Shown here piece after piece: positions 8,492-16,160 of a stretch of 64,000 nucleotides of DNA (its first letter is position 1; each line of letters begins with the position of its first letter). The notes under the pieces are model-generated. The model saw nothing but the letters and a program-made list of their open reading frames with translations. It did no database searches and had not been told where the DNA came from. The position numbers and the translations under genes were made by a program. This DNA is from Pedobacter gandavensis (lineage in GTDB: Bacteria > Bacteroidota > Bacteroidia > Sphingobacteriales > Sphingobacteriaceae), in NCBI RefSeq assembly GCF_014172405.1, contig NZ_WNXC01000007.1, positions 287,038 through 351,037 of the forward strand. Direction: 5' to 3'.

Positions 8492-8868
8492 TAAGTTTTA
8501 TTTAAAAATATTAAATATATTTAGATTTGATTCCCTACTCCTAATTAAAAGTACATACATTTTTAGGTTCTGGGAATTTAAAGGTATTTGAAGGCAACTA
8601 TCATACCATTTACAAATATCTCTCTTAAACGCTAAATAAATGAAAATATGATGAGCCGAAGAATTATTCTGATTTTTTTTCAAAAAAGGTCAGACAATTA
8701 CGCATCTTGTTTTCCCTAATCCAGCGAAATTCCTGACTTTTTAACAGGGAAAAGGAAGTAACATTCTTTTGGCACAGGAGTTGAAAATATAGATAATACA
8801 ATATAATTAATAATTTCGTAGACGGCATCCTGTCAGAATGTCGTTTTTATTTTAGAAAGACTTAATAA
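8492..8868. other. 377 bp divergent regulatory gap upstream of lon
   Basis: AT-rich gap between the divergent TPR and lon genes. It holds the sigma-54-like element listed separately and an imperfect inverted pair AAAAGGTCAG (about 8685-8694) / CTGACTTTTT (about 8731-8740), which could be an activator site. A 61-codon ORF on the minus strand (8498-8683) looks like chance. Confidence 0.5.
8769..8785 (+). promoter_or_regulatory. Sigma-54-like promoter of lon
   Basis: The element reads TTGGCAC-AGGAG-TTGAA. Against the RpoN consensus YTGGCACGRNNNTTGCW, the GG and the TTG lie at the right spacing, with mismatches only at the G after CAC and the C of TTGC. It lies 83 bp before the lon ATG, leaving a leader of roughly 70 bases. 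No good TTG/TAnnTTTG promoter was found in the same stretch. Confidence 0.55.
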
Positions 8869-11340
8869 ATGAGTAAACAAGATCATTTTGATTTTAGCAA
8901 CGCACTACCCATTATAAATGAAGATACAGAGTTTTTCCCGTTAATGTCCCAACAAGACGAAGACGAGATGAACAATGAAGAGACCCCGGAGATATTGGCA
9001 ATCCTTCCTTTAAGGAATACCGTACTATTTCCAGGAGTTGTCATTCCAATTACTGTTGGCAGGGATAAATCTATTAAGCTGATCAAAGAAGCTTATAAAG
9101 GTAACCGAATCATCGGAGTTGTTTCCCAACGGGATGTTTCTATAGAAGATCCAACTTTTGAGCAACTGAACAGTGTAGGAACCGTGGCGCAGATCATTAA
9201 GATGCTGCAAATGCCAGACGGAAATACTACCGTGATTATTCAGGGTAAACAACGTTTCCGACTGATTGAAGAAGTTCAATCTGAGCCATACATTAAAGTA
9301 ACGATCAGTAAGTTCGAGGAGTCCAAGCACAAGAGTGACAAAGAATTTAAGGCGATGGTAGCCTCTATAAAGGAGATGTCTTCGCAGATCATTCAGTTGT
9401 CGCCGAACATTCCAAGTGAAGCTGGTATTGCCTTAAAAAACATTGAAAGCACTTCTTTCCTAATCAATTTCATCTCTTCAAATATGAATGCAGATGTTGC
9501 TGATAAGCAAAAGATGCTGGAAATGGGCAATTTGCGTGAACGTGCCATGATGGTGATGGAGCTATTGACACTGGAACTTCAAATGTTGGAGTTGAAAAAC
9601 CAGATTCAATCTAAGGTACGTATAGACCTGGACAAACAGCAAAGGGATTATTTTCTAAATCAACAATTAAAGACCATTCAGGAAGAGTTGGGTGGCTCTT
9701 CATCTGACCTCGAATATGAGGCTTTGCAAATACGTGCAAAGAAGAAGAAATGGGATTTACCAATAAAAGAACATTTTACCAAGGAGCTGGATAAACTGGG
9801 ACGAATGAACCCTGCAGCACCTGATTATTCTATACAAATCAATTACCTGGAGCTTTTATTAGACCTGCCATGGAATGATTTCACCAAAGATAACTTTGAC
9901 CTTAAACGTGCACAGCGTGTCCTGGACAAAGATCACTTTGGTTTAGAAAAGGTAAAACAACGTATTATAGAATACCTGGCAGTCTTGAAGCTTAAACGCG
10001 ACATGAAAGCCCCGATCATTTGTTTGGTAGGCCCTCCGGGAGTTGGTAAAACCTCTTTAGGAAAATCAATTGCGAAAGCATTGAACAGGAAATATGTACG
10101 TATGGCCTTGGGAGGCATCAGAGATGAAGCCGAAATCCGTGGCCATAGAAAAACATACATCGGTGCGATGCCGGGAAGAATTATTCAATCGATTAAGAAA
10201 GCCGGTGCTGCAAATCCGGTATTTGTATTGGATGAAATTGATAAAGTTGGCGCTGATTTCAGAGGCGATCCTTCTTCTGCATTATTAGAAGTATTAGATC
10301 CTGAGCAAAACGCTGCTTTCAATGATCATTATGTAGAGGCTGATTATGACCTTTCCAATGTGTTGTTTATTGCAACTGCCAATTCATTAAGCAGTATTCA
10401 ACCTGCTTTACTGGATCGTATGGAAATCATCGAAGTAAATGGTTATACGATTGAAGAGAAGATTGAAATTGCAAAAAAATACTTATTGCCTAAGCAAAAA
10501 GAGCAACATGGTATCAAAACAAAAGACATCGCACTGAAGAACAGTCTGATTGAAAAAGTGATTGAAGACTATACCAGGGAATCTGGTGTTCGTGGACTGG
10601 AGAAAAAGATAGGTTCATTGGTACGTGGTGTCGCGACTAAAATCGCGATGGAAGAAACGTATGAACCAAATCTAACTATAGAAGATGTGGAGCGCATTTT
10701 AGGTGCCCCTATCTACGATAAAGACCTTTATGAAGGCAATGAAGTTGCCGGAGTAGTTACCGGTTTAGCCTGGACACAAGTTGGTGGAGACATTTTATTT
10801 ATTGAGGCTAGTTTAAGTCCGGGTAAAGGAAAATTAACCTTAACCGGGAACCTGGGCGAGGTGATGAAAGAATCCGCTGTGATTGCATTGGCTTATTTAC
10901 GTTCTCATGCCGCTATTTTCGGAATTGACTATGCTTTATTCGACAACTGGGATATCCATGTACACGTTCCTGCTGGTGCAACACCAAAAGATGGTCCATC
11001 TGCAGGTATTACCATGTTGACTGCCTTAACTTCTGCATTTACGCAGCGTAAGGTGAAGTCTAATCTGGCGATGACTGGTGAGATCACCTTACGTGGAAAA
11101 GTATTACCTGTTGGCGGAATCAAGGAGAAAATCCTTGCGGCAAAACGTGCCAATATCAAGGATATTATCCTATGTAAATCGAATAGAAAAGACATTTTGG
11201 AAATCAAGGAGAGCTATATTAAGGACTTAAACTTCCATTATGTGTCGGAGATGAAAGAAGTGATTGAGCTGGCGTTAATGAAAGAAAAGGTAAAGGATGC
11301 ACAAGATTTAAGCATAAAAACCAAGCCGATTGCGAACTAG
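8869..11340 (+). CDS. lon: ATP-dependent protease Lon (LonA)
   Basis: 823 residues, full-length LonA. It degrades misfolded and regulatory proteins in the cytoplasm. The N-terminal substrate-binding domain begins near residue 42 (LAILPLRNTVLFPGVVIPI). The AAA+ module has Walker A GPPGVGKT (Gly388, Lys394) and Walker B VFVLDEIDK. The C-terminal protease has the Ser-Lys dyad, Ser711 in PKDGPSAG and Lys754 in GGIKEK, spaced 43 residues as in E. coli Lon. The first 40 residues are acidic and variable, as in other Bacteroidota Lon proteins. The sigma-54-like element upstream suggests stress control, which is an inference. Confidence 0.97.
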   Translation: MSKQDHFDFSNALPIINEDTEFFPLMSQQDEDEMNNEETPEILAILPLRNTVLFPGVVIPITVGRDKSIKLIKEAYKGNRIIGVVSQRDVSIEDPTFEQLNSVGTVAQIIKMLQMPDGNTTVIIQGKQRFRLIEEVQSEPYIKVTISKFEESKHKSDKEFKAMVASIKEMSSQIIQLSPNIPSEAGIALKNIESTSFLINFISSNMNADVADKQKMLEMGNLRERAMMVMELLTLELQMLELKNQIQSKVRIDLDKQQRDYFLNQQLKTIQEELGGSSSDLEYEALQIRAKKKKWDLPIKEHFTKELDKLGRMNPAAPDYSIQINYLELLLDLPWNDFTKDNFDLKRAQRVLDKDHFGLEKVKQRIIEYLAVLKLKRDMKAPIICLVGPPGVGKTSLGKSIAKALNRKYVRMALGGIRDEAEIRGHRKTYIGAMPGRIIQSIKKAGAANPVFVLDEIDKVGADFRGDPSSALLEVLDPEQNAAFNDHYVEADYDLSNVLFIATANSLSSIQPALLDRMEIIEVNGYTIEEKIEIAKKYLLPKQKEQHGIKTKDIALKNSLIEKVIEDYTRESGVRGLEKKIGSLVRGVATKIAMEETYEPNLTIEDVERILGAPIYDKDLYEGNEVAGVVTGLAWTQVGGDILFIEASLSPGKGKLTLTGNLGEVMKESAVIALAYLRSHAAIFGIDYALFDNWDIHVHVPAGATPKDGPSAGITMLTALTSAFTQRKVKSNLAMTGEITLRGKVLPVGGIKEKILAAKRANIKDIILCKSNRKDILEIKESYIKDLNFHYVSEMKEVIELALMKEKVKDAQDLSIKTKPIAN

Positions 11341-11360
11341 GCTGTTTTTGCTTAATATTG
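11330..11360 (+). promoter_or_regulatory. Promoter of the 176-residue barrel gene
   Basis: TTG at 11330-11332, 20 bases, then TAATATTG at 11353-11360 (one mismatch to TAnnTTTG), 20 bp before the next ATG. The -33 box lies inside the end of lon. Confidence 0.5.
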
Positions 11361-11379
11361 CGCCACCAAACAAACCACA

Positions 11380-11910
11380 ATGAAAAGATTAACATTAACA
11401 GTTACCTTATTTTTATCCGTCATCAGTATCCCTAAGCTATTTGCTCAGGAAAACAATAATACCAATACAAGTACTCCTACGAGTACAGCCAGCACTACGA
11501 GGGCACAAAACATATTTATTGAACTGGGTGGTCAGGGTTTAACTTTTACAGCAAACTATGACTCCAGGTTCTTCAATAAGAGAGATGGTTTAGGTGGCCG
11601 TGCGGGTATTGGATACTTTTCTGTAGATGGCGATAAAGTAACTACGGTTCCTTTATCATTGAATTACCTCCTTGGAAAGGATGGGAAGTACTTTGAACTT
11701 GGTCTGGGTGCGAGTTATATATCAACAAGTGGTCATGCAGAGGTGCTTTTCAATAAAAATGAAAGTAATGTAATTGGAACCATGAGTTTCTTCTACCGGG
11801 TACAACCGGAAGATAGTGGTTTTGCTTTCAGAATTGGCTTAAGTCCGGTCTTTAGCAGAGACTTCTTCCTACCCTATTATGGCGGTCTGAGTCTAGGCTA
11901 TACTTTTTAA
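11380..11910 (+). CDS. Small outer-membrane beta-barrel protein
   Basis: 176 residues: signal peptide ending near KLFAQ, a low-complexity Asn/Thr/Ser linker (residues about 24-43), then alternating strands (IFIELGGQGLTFTANYDSRF ... GGRAGIGYFSV) ending in an aromatic C-terminal LGYTF, typical of BAM substrates. It resembles generic Bacteroidota 8-stranded barrels; ligand and role are unknown. It has its own promoter at the end of lon and a strong terminator 19 bp after the stop. Confidence 0.75.
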   Translation: MKRLTLTVTLFLSVISIPKLFAQENNNTNTSTPTSTASTTRAQNIFIELGGQGLTFTANYDSRFFNKRDGLGGRAGIGYFSVDGDKVTTVPLSLNYLLGKDGKYFELGLGASYISTSGHAEVLFNKNESNVIGTMSFFYRVQPEDSGFAFRIGLSPVFSRDFFLPYYGGLSLGYTF

Positions 11911-11929
11911 CATAAAAAATACGATATTC

Positions 11930-11960
11930 AACTCCGGCAAATTCGCCGGAGTTTTTTTTT
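11930..11960 (+). terminator. Rho-independent terminator
   Basis: 9-bp stem AACTCCGGC/GCCGGAGTT, 6-base loop, then a run of nine T. It ends the small barrel gene, only 11 bp before the LpxR gene. Confidence 0.9.
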
Positions 11961-11971
11961 AGATAATCATC

Positions 11972-12934
11972 ATGAAAGTAATCCGCAGAGCACTGCTCCC
12001 ACTATCTCTGATCTATTTATTAGCAGTGAATCCGGTTTCGGCACAAAGCTTCAAAAATGAGTTTGGTTTCAAAAGCGACAACGACTCTTACCTGATGCAA
12101 GGTTCTGACCGCTATTATACCAATGGCTTGTTTATAAATTTCCGCCATGCTTTAGATCAAACTGGGCTTCCTGAAAAGCTGGAAAAGAAAACTTATGAAA
12201 TCGCTATAGGCCAAAAAATGTACAACCCCTATTCTGGTGATGCACCGGATCCTGCAAAACAAGACCGCCCATTTGCGGGCTACTTATATGCGGAAGGTGG
12301 ATTGAACTGGTTTTATAAAAATGAGCGCATTTTAAAAACCAGTGTACAGGTTGGCGTAACGGGTCCGGCTTCCCTGGCGGAGAAAGGTCAGGAGTTGCTA
12401 CATAAGACCGTTGGTTTCTATGAACTGAAAGGTTGGGATTATCAGATTAAAGAGGAGATGCAACTGAACTTATCTGCACAGTATACCCAGCTTTTACATC
12501 GTTTTAAAGATCAGGCTGCTGACTTCTCTTTTGAGGGCTATGCCAATGTTGGAACCACATTTAGTGGTGCCGGAGCGGGTATTTTATTCCGTGCAGGTCG
12601 GATTAATCAGCTTTTCAATGCTGCTTATACCAATGCCCTCATCGGGAATCAGTCCAAAACAAAAAACTTAGTGAAGTCTGAACTGTTTTTCTATGCCAAA
12701 CCGCAGCTTAATTTTGTGGCTTATGATGCGACCATACAAGGGAGTATGTTCAACAACAACAGCCCGGTTACTTTCGGGGTTAAACCGGTTGTTTTTGCAC
12801 AGCAATTGGGATTTAATTATAGCAGTCAGCGGTTTACCTTTGACTTTGGGATGATCTTCAAAACCAAGGAAGTAAAAAGCACAGCGAGGGCGCATCAATA
12901 TGGCAGTATCAGTATTTTTTACAGATTCGACTAG
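11972..12934 (+). CDS. LpxR-type lipid A deacylase (DUF2219)
   Basis: 320 residues with a signal peptide ending at VSAQ. The N-terminus of the mature chain carries the family signature: NEFGFKSDNDSY with Asn37/Asp38, then DRYYTNGLFINFRH. In Salmonella LpxR the equivalent Asn-Asp pair and nearby His bind Ca and remove the 3'-acyloxyacyl chain of lipid A at the outer leaflet. The DRPFAGYLYAEGG block and the terminal aromatic residue support an outer-membrane barrel. Substrate preference in this lipid A type is not known. Its end overlaps the convergent arfB by 4 bp. Confidence 0.88.
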   Translation: MKVIRRALLPLSLIYLLAVNPVSAQSFKNEFGFKSDNDSYLMQGSDRYYTNGLFINFRHALDQTGLPEKLEKKTYEIAIGQKMYNPYSGDAPDPAKQDRPFAGYLYAEGGLNWFYKNERILKTSVQVGVTGPASLAEKGQELLHKTVGFYELKGWDYQIKEEMQLNLSAQYTQLLHRFKDQAADFSFEGYANVGTTFSGAGAGILFRAGRINQLFNAAYTNALIGNQSKTKNLVKSELFFYAKPQLNFVAYDATIQGSMFNNNSPVTFGVKPVVFAQQLGFNYSSQRFTFDFGMIFKTKEVKSTARAHQYGSISIFYRFD

Positions 12935-13341
12935 TCCAGGGCAGGACGTTTCCTCCAGGTTTTCTTTGTGGAAACGCTCTGTTTGTCCTGTAGCCTTTTC
13001 CTGATCACCGATTTTGGTGTTTTGGTAGGCTTTCTTTTCTTTTGAATGTGCAGCGCAGATTTCAGCAGGGCGATCAGTTTCAGGATGGTTCTTTCTTTAT
13101 TCATCAGCTGACTTCTATCTTCCTGTGAAACGACGTGGAGGTTTCCATCCTGATCGAGGCGATTGGCTAATCTTTCCATTAATAACGATTGCTCTTCTTC
13201 GGTAAAAAAAACGGCGGAAGGAATGTGTAGAATAAGCTCAACTTTACTGGAAACCTTGTTTACATTTTGTCCGCCTTTACCTCCGCTTCGTGAGGTTTTA
13301 AAGGTGACTGCTTTAAGGATATCTTCTTTATTGGGTAACAT
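12931..13341 (-). CDS. arfB: Ribosome-rescue peptidyl-tRNA hydrolase ArfB
   Basis: 136 residues. The catalytic GGQ sits at residues 23-25 within SRSGGKGGQNVNKV, followed by SSKVELILHI, the RF1-type domain 3 fold. The C-terminal 40 residues are very basic (KKRKPTKTPKSVIRKR), the tail that enters the empty mRNA channel of stalled ribosomes. The protein lacks the codon-recognition domains of RF1/RF2, so it is ArfB (YaeJ) and not a release factor. It is convergent with the LpxR gene and divergent from cmk. Confidence 0.93.
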   Translation of the reverse strand: MLPNKEDILKAVTFKTSRSGGKGGQNVNKVSSKVELILHIPSAVFFTEEEQSLLMERLANRLDQDGNLHVVSQEDRSQLMNKERTILKLIALLKSALHIQKKRKPTKTPKSVIRKRLQDKQSVSTKKTWRKRPALD

Positions 13342-13383
13342 ACCGGTAAAAGTAGCTAAAGAAAATCAGCCATTTTAAAAAAA

Positions 13384-13416
13384 TTGAACCAACAATTCCT
13401 TAAAATACTAACTTTG
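13384..13416 (+). promoter_or_regulatory. cmk promoter very close to the start codon
   Basis: TTG at 13384-13386, 22 bases, then TAACTTTG at 13409-13416, an exact -7 box. Only 6 bp separate it from the ATG at 13423, which predicts an almost leaderless mRNA. Confidence 0.6.
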
Positions 13417-13422
13417 CCGGAT

Positions 13423-14103
13423 ATGAGGAAAAATCTGGTTGTAGCTATTGATGGCTACTCATCATGTGGAAAAAGTACATTAGCGAAAGCATTGGCAAAG
13501 AAACTAGGTTTCATTTATATTGATAGCGGAGCGATGTATCGGGCGGTAACGCTTTATTTTATTCGCAATCACGTAGATATTAATGACCCTGAAGCTGTAA
13601 AAGACGCCTTACAACATATAGAACTGAACTTTCATTCGAGAGATTACCAGTCGCACATTACCTTAAACGGAGAAGAAGTATCAGAAGAAATCAGGCAGAT
13701 GCCGGTTTCCGAAGCTGTAAGTGAAGTCTCTGCGAATAAATTTGTTCGCAAAGACATGGTAAAACAACAGCAGCGTATGGGAAAGTCCAAAAACATTGTG
13801 ATGGATGGCCGCGATATTGGCACCACTGTTTTCCCGGATGCGCAGGTAAAATTCTTCATGACTGCTGATCCAAAAATCAGAGCAGAGCGTCGTTTTAAAG
13901 AGATGCAAAGTAAAGGGGATACTTCTACCAGTTTAGAAGAAGTATTTGAAAATCTTGCACACCGTGATTATGCGGATACTACCCGCGTAGAAAGTCCATT
14001 GACTCGTGCAGAAGATGCAGTGATTCTTGACAATACAGAAATCACCGAAGCGCAGCAACTGGAATTTGCCTTGGAACAGGTAAAACTTCATTTCCCGGAA
14101 TAA
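13423..14103 (+). CDS. cmk: Cytidylate kinase
   Basis: 226 residues from ATG 13423. A TTG at 13384 would add 13 residues, but that TTG is better read as the -33 box. It phosphorylates CMP/dCMP with ATP. The P-loop is GYSSCGKS (Gly11-Ser18), and the CMP-binding DSGAMYRAVTL and VMDGRDIGT motifs follow. The sequence RAERRFKEMQ marks the lid region. Length and motif order match the family. rpsA, often adjacent to cmk in other bacteria, lies 27 kb away here. Confidence 0.95.
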   Translation: MRKNLVVAIDGYSSCGKSTLAKALAKKLGFIYIDSGAMYRAVTLYFIRNHVDINDPEAVKDALQHIELNFHSRDYQSHITLNGEEVSEEIRQMPVSEAVSEVSANKFVRKDMVKQQQRMGKSKNIVMDGRDIGTTVFPDAQVKFFMTADPKIRAERRFKEMQSKGDTSTSLEEVFENLAHRDYADTTRVESPLTRAEDAVILDNTEITEAQQLEFALEQVKLHFPE

Positions 14104-14207
14104 GGGAATAGCTATTCTGAATCCGGCAAAGCAAAAATCGGGATCAGTAAAAATGACCAGAATAACCTATTTATTTTAATTGACGAAGGTAATTATCACC
14201 AATACAG

Positions 14208-14230
14208 AAGGGCTTTTAGCCCTTTTTTTT
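14208..14230 (+). terminator. cmk terminator
   Basis: 7-bp stem AAGGGCT/AGCCCTT with a 3-base loop running into T8, about 105 bp after the cmk stop. Confidence 0.75.
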
Positions 14231-14304
14231 GTCAATAATCAGTTACAAACTCTTTCTTAACCTAAACATTACAATTCCATGTTTTAACTCAAAAGAAGGT
14301 TTAA

Positions 14305-14312
14305 TACTTTTG
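14305..14312 (+). promoter_or_regulatory. -7 box of the TetR gene
   Basis: TACTTTTG fits TAnnTTTG, 28 bp before the TetR ATG. A nearby TTTGTTTAACAAATTTG stretch (14310-14326) is partly palindromic (TTTGTT ... AACAAA) and could be an autoregulatory operator. Confidence 0.45.
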
Positions 14313-14340
14313 TTTAACAAATTTGTCAAACTAAAAGTAT

Positions 14341-14928
14341 ATGTCAACTCGCGACACTGGTACGGAACAATTAATTAAAGATACAGCCAAGCACTTATTT
14401 TTTGCGGAGGGTAAATTACATGCCACTACACAGGAAATTGCCGACGCTGCAGGAGTCAACCGCACACTCGTAAATTATTACTTTCGCTCTCGCGACATCC
14501 TCTTTGATCAGGTGTTCACAGAAGCGCAGGAAGGCTTTGTCTGCACACTGGACGAAGTATTTGAATCCAAAATGCCTTTTAAAGAAAAGATCAGAAATCT
14601 AATTTCGGTATTCATTAAAGAAACGGCCCAATACCCTTTTCGTCAATTGTTCATCATTACAGAAATGAACAGAAATGTCGATATCCATGGCAAGAAATCC
14701 AGACATAAAAAAGTAAAGCTTTTTATGGAGGAAGTGGAGGATGAAATGAACAAAGGAACCTTAAAGAAAATGGACCCAAGACAGTTTATGCTAAATTTAT
14801 TTTCTTTAATGGCACATCCATTCCTTACTGCACCACTCCATAAAGTGTTATTTGGCATGAATGATGAAGAGTACGCGACTTTGATGGAGGACCGTAAACA
14901 ACTGATCTACGAAACCATTTTCCCTTAA
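14341..14928 (+). CDS. TetR/AcrR family repressor of the adjacent efflux operon
   Basis: 195 residues. The N-terminal helix-turn-helix is at about residues 25-55 (TTQEIADAAGVNRTLVNYYFRSRDILF), and the remainder is the alpha-helical ligand-binding/dimerisation domain. It is the first gene of a co-directional cluster with an RND adaptor, pump and outer-membrane factor, starting 56 bp after its stop. By analogy with AcrR-like regulators it probably represses the operon and itself until a pump substrate binds; the ligand is unknown. Confidence 0.9.
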   Translation: MSTRDTGTEQLIKDTAKHLFFAEGKLHATTQEIADAAGVNRTLVNYYFRSRDILFDQVFTEAQEGFVCTLDEVFESKMPFKEKIRNLISVFIKETAQYPFRQLFIITEMNRNVDIHGKKSRHKKVKLFMEEVEDEMNKGTLKKMDPRQFMLNLFSLMAHPFLTAPLHKVLFGMNDEEYATLMEDRKQLIYETIFP

Positions 14929-14984
14929 ACAACACAAACATATTATTTCAGCTTAAAAAACAAAAAAGAACAATACCCATAAAA

Positions 14985-16151
14985 ATGAGATACACAATTC
15001 AATCACTATTATTGCTTCCTGCATTGATGATCATCAGTTCATGCGGAAACAGCGGATCAAAACCAGGCGGCCCGGCAGGGGCAGCTCCTCAGATCAAAGA
15101 ATACAAAGTATTAGCGTTGCAGCCACGTAGCGCAACGTTAAACACCGATTATCCTGCAAGTATCCAGGGCCAGCAAAATATAGAAATCAGACCTAGAGTA
15201 GATGGGTATGTGGAGAAGATTTTTGTAGATGAAGGTTCTATTGTTAGAAAAGGACAGCCATTGTTCAAAATCAATGCCCCACAATTTGAGCAGGAAGTAC
15301 GTACGGCTACAGCCAGCATCAAAGCTGCAGAAGCTGACGTTAGTGCTGCAAATATGGCGGTAAATAAAGTAAAACCATTAGTAGAAAAGGACATCGTAAG
15401 TAAATACGAATTAGAGTCGGCACAATATACTTACCAGGCGAAATTAGCTGCACTGGCACAAGCAAAAGCAGCCTTATCTAATGCAAAAACCAATTTAGGT
15501 TACACTATGGTAACCAGTCCGGTTGACGGTGTAGTAGGTGCAATCCCCTTCCGTTTGGGAAGTTTGGTGAGCGGTAACAATGCCGAACCGCTAACTACCG
15601 TATCGAGTACTGGAAACGTTTATGCTTATTTTGCATTTAATGAAAAACTGTTGCTTGACTTCTTTAAAGACGATAAAGGATTGACGCTTGCTCAAAAGCT
15701 GGCAAAACTTCCTGAAGTTTCTTTGATTTTATCTGATGGTACATTGTATGACCAAAAAGGACGTATTCAAACCATCACCGGACAAATCAACACCACTACA
15801 GGTTCTGCAAATGTACGTGCGAGTTTCCCAAATCCTAAAGGATTGATCCGCAGCGGTAGCAGTGCAACAGTAAGAATTCCTGATGCCATTAAAGATGCGA
15901 TTCTGGTTCCGCAAAGTGCAACTTTTGAACTACAGGACAAGCGTTTTGCAGTGGTAGTAGATAAAGATGGTAAAACGAAAAGCACGCCAATCACGGTCAT
16001 GAAAAATACAGCAGGAACCTTCTTTGTTGTGAAAGATGGTCTAAAAGCAGGCGATAGAATCGTATTAGAAGGCGTTGCCACTTTAAAAGACGACACTCAG
16101 ATTAAAGTAGCTCCAACAAGTGAAGAAGTTGTTTACGCAGATTTAAAATAA
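14985..16151 (+). CDS. RND efflux periplasmic adaptor (MFP) lipoprotein
   Basis: 388 residues. The lipoprotein signal has lipidated Cys20 in IISSC, followed by a Gly/Pro/Ala-rich tether. The AcrA/MexA order is visible: beta-barrel and lipoyl half (IEIRPRVDGYVEKIFVDEGSIVRKGQPLF), an alpha-hairpin of about residues 105-165, the second lipoyl half (YTMVTSPVDGVVGAI), then the beta-barrel and membrane-proximal domain. It bridges the inner-membrane pump and the outer-membrane channel. Only 9 bp separate it from the pump gene. Confidence 0.94.
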   Translation: MRYTIQSLLLLPALMIISSCGNSGSKPGGPAGAAPQIKEYKVLALQPRSATLNTDYPASIQGQQNIEIRPRVDGYVEKIFVDEGSIVRKGQPLFKINAPQFEQEVRTATASIKAAEADVSAANMAVNKVKPLVEKDIVSKYELESAQYTYQAKLAALAQAKAALSNAKTNLGYTMVTSPVDGVVGAIPFRLGSLVSGNNAEPLTTVSSTGNVYAYFAFNEKLLLDFFKDDKGLTLAQKLAKLPEVSLILSDGTLYDQKGRIQTITGQINTTTGSANVRASFPNPKGLIRSGSSATVRIPDAIKDAILVPQSATFELQDKRFAVVVDKDGKTKSTPITVMKNTAGTFFVVKDGLKAGDRIVLEGVATLKDDTQIKVAPTSEEVVYADLK

Positions 16152-16160
16152 GATCCATAT

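Noticed and set aside
8498..8683. 61-codon minus-strand ORF upstream of the TPR gene
   Set aside because: AT-rich chance ORF without a motif in a promoter region.
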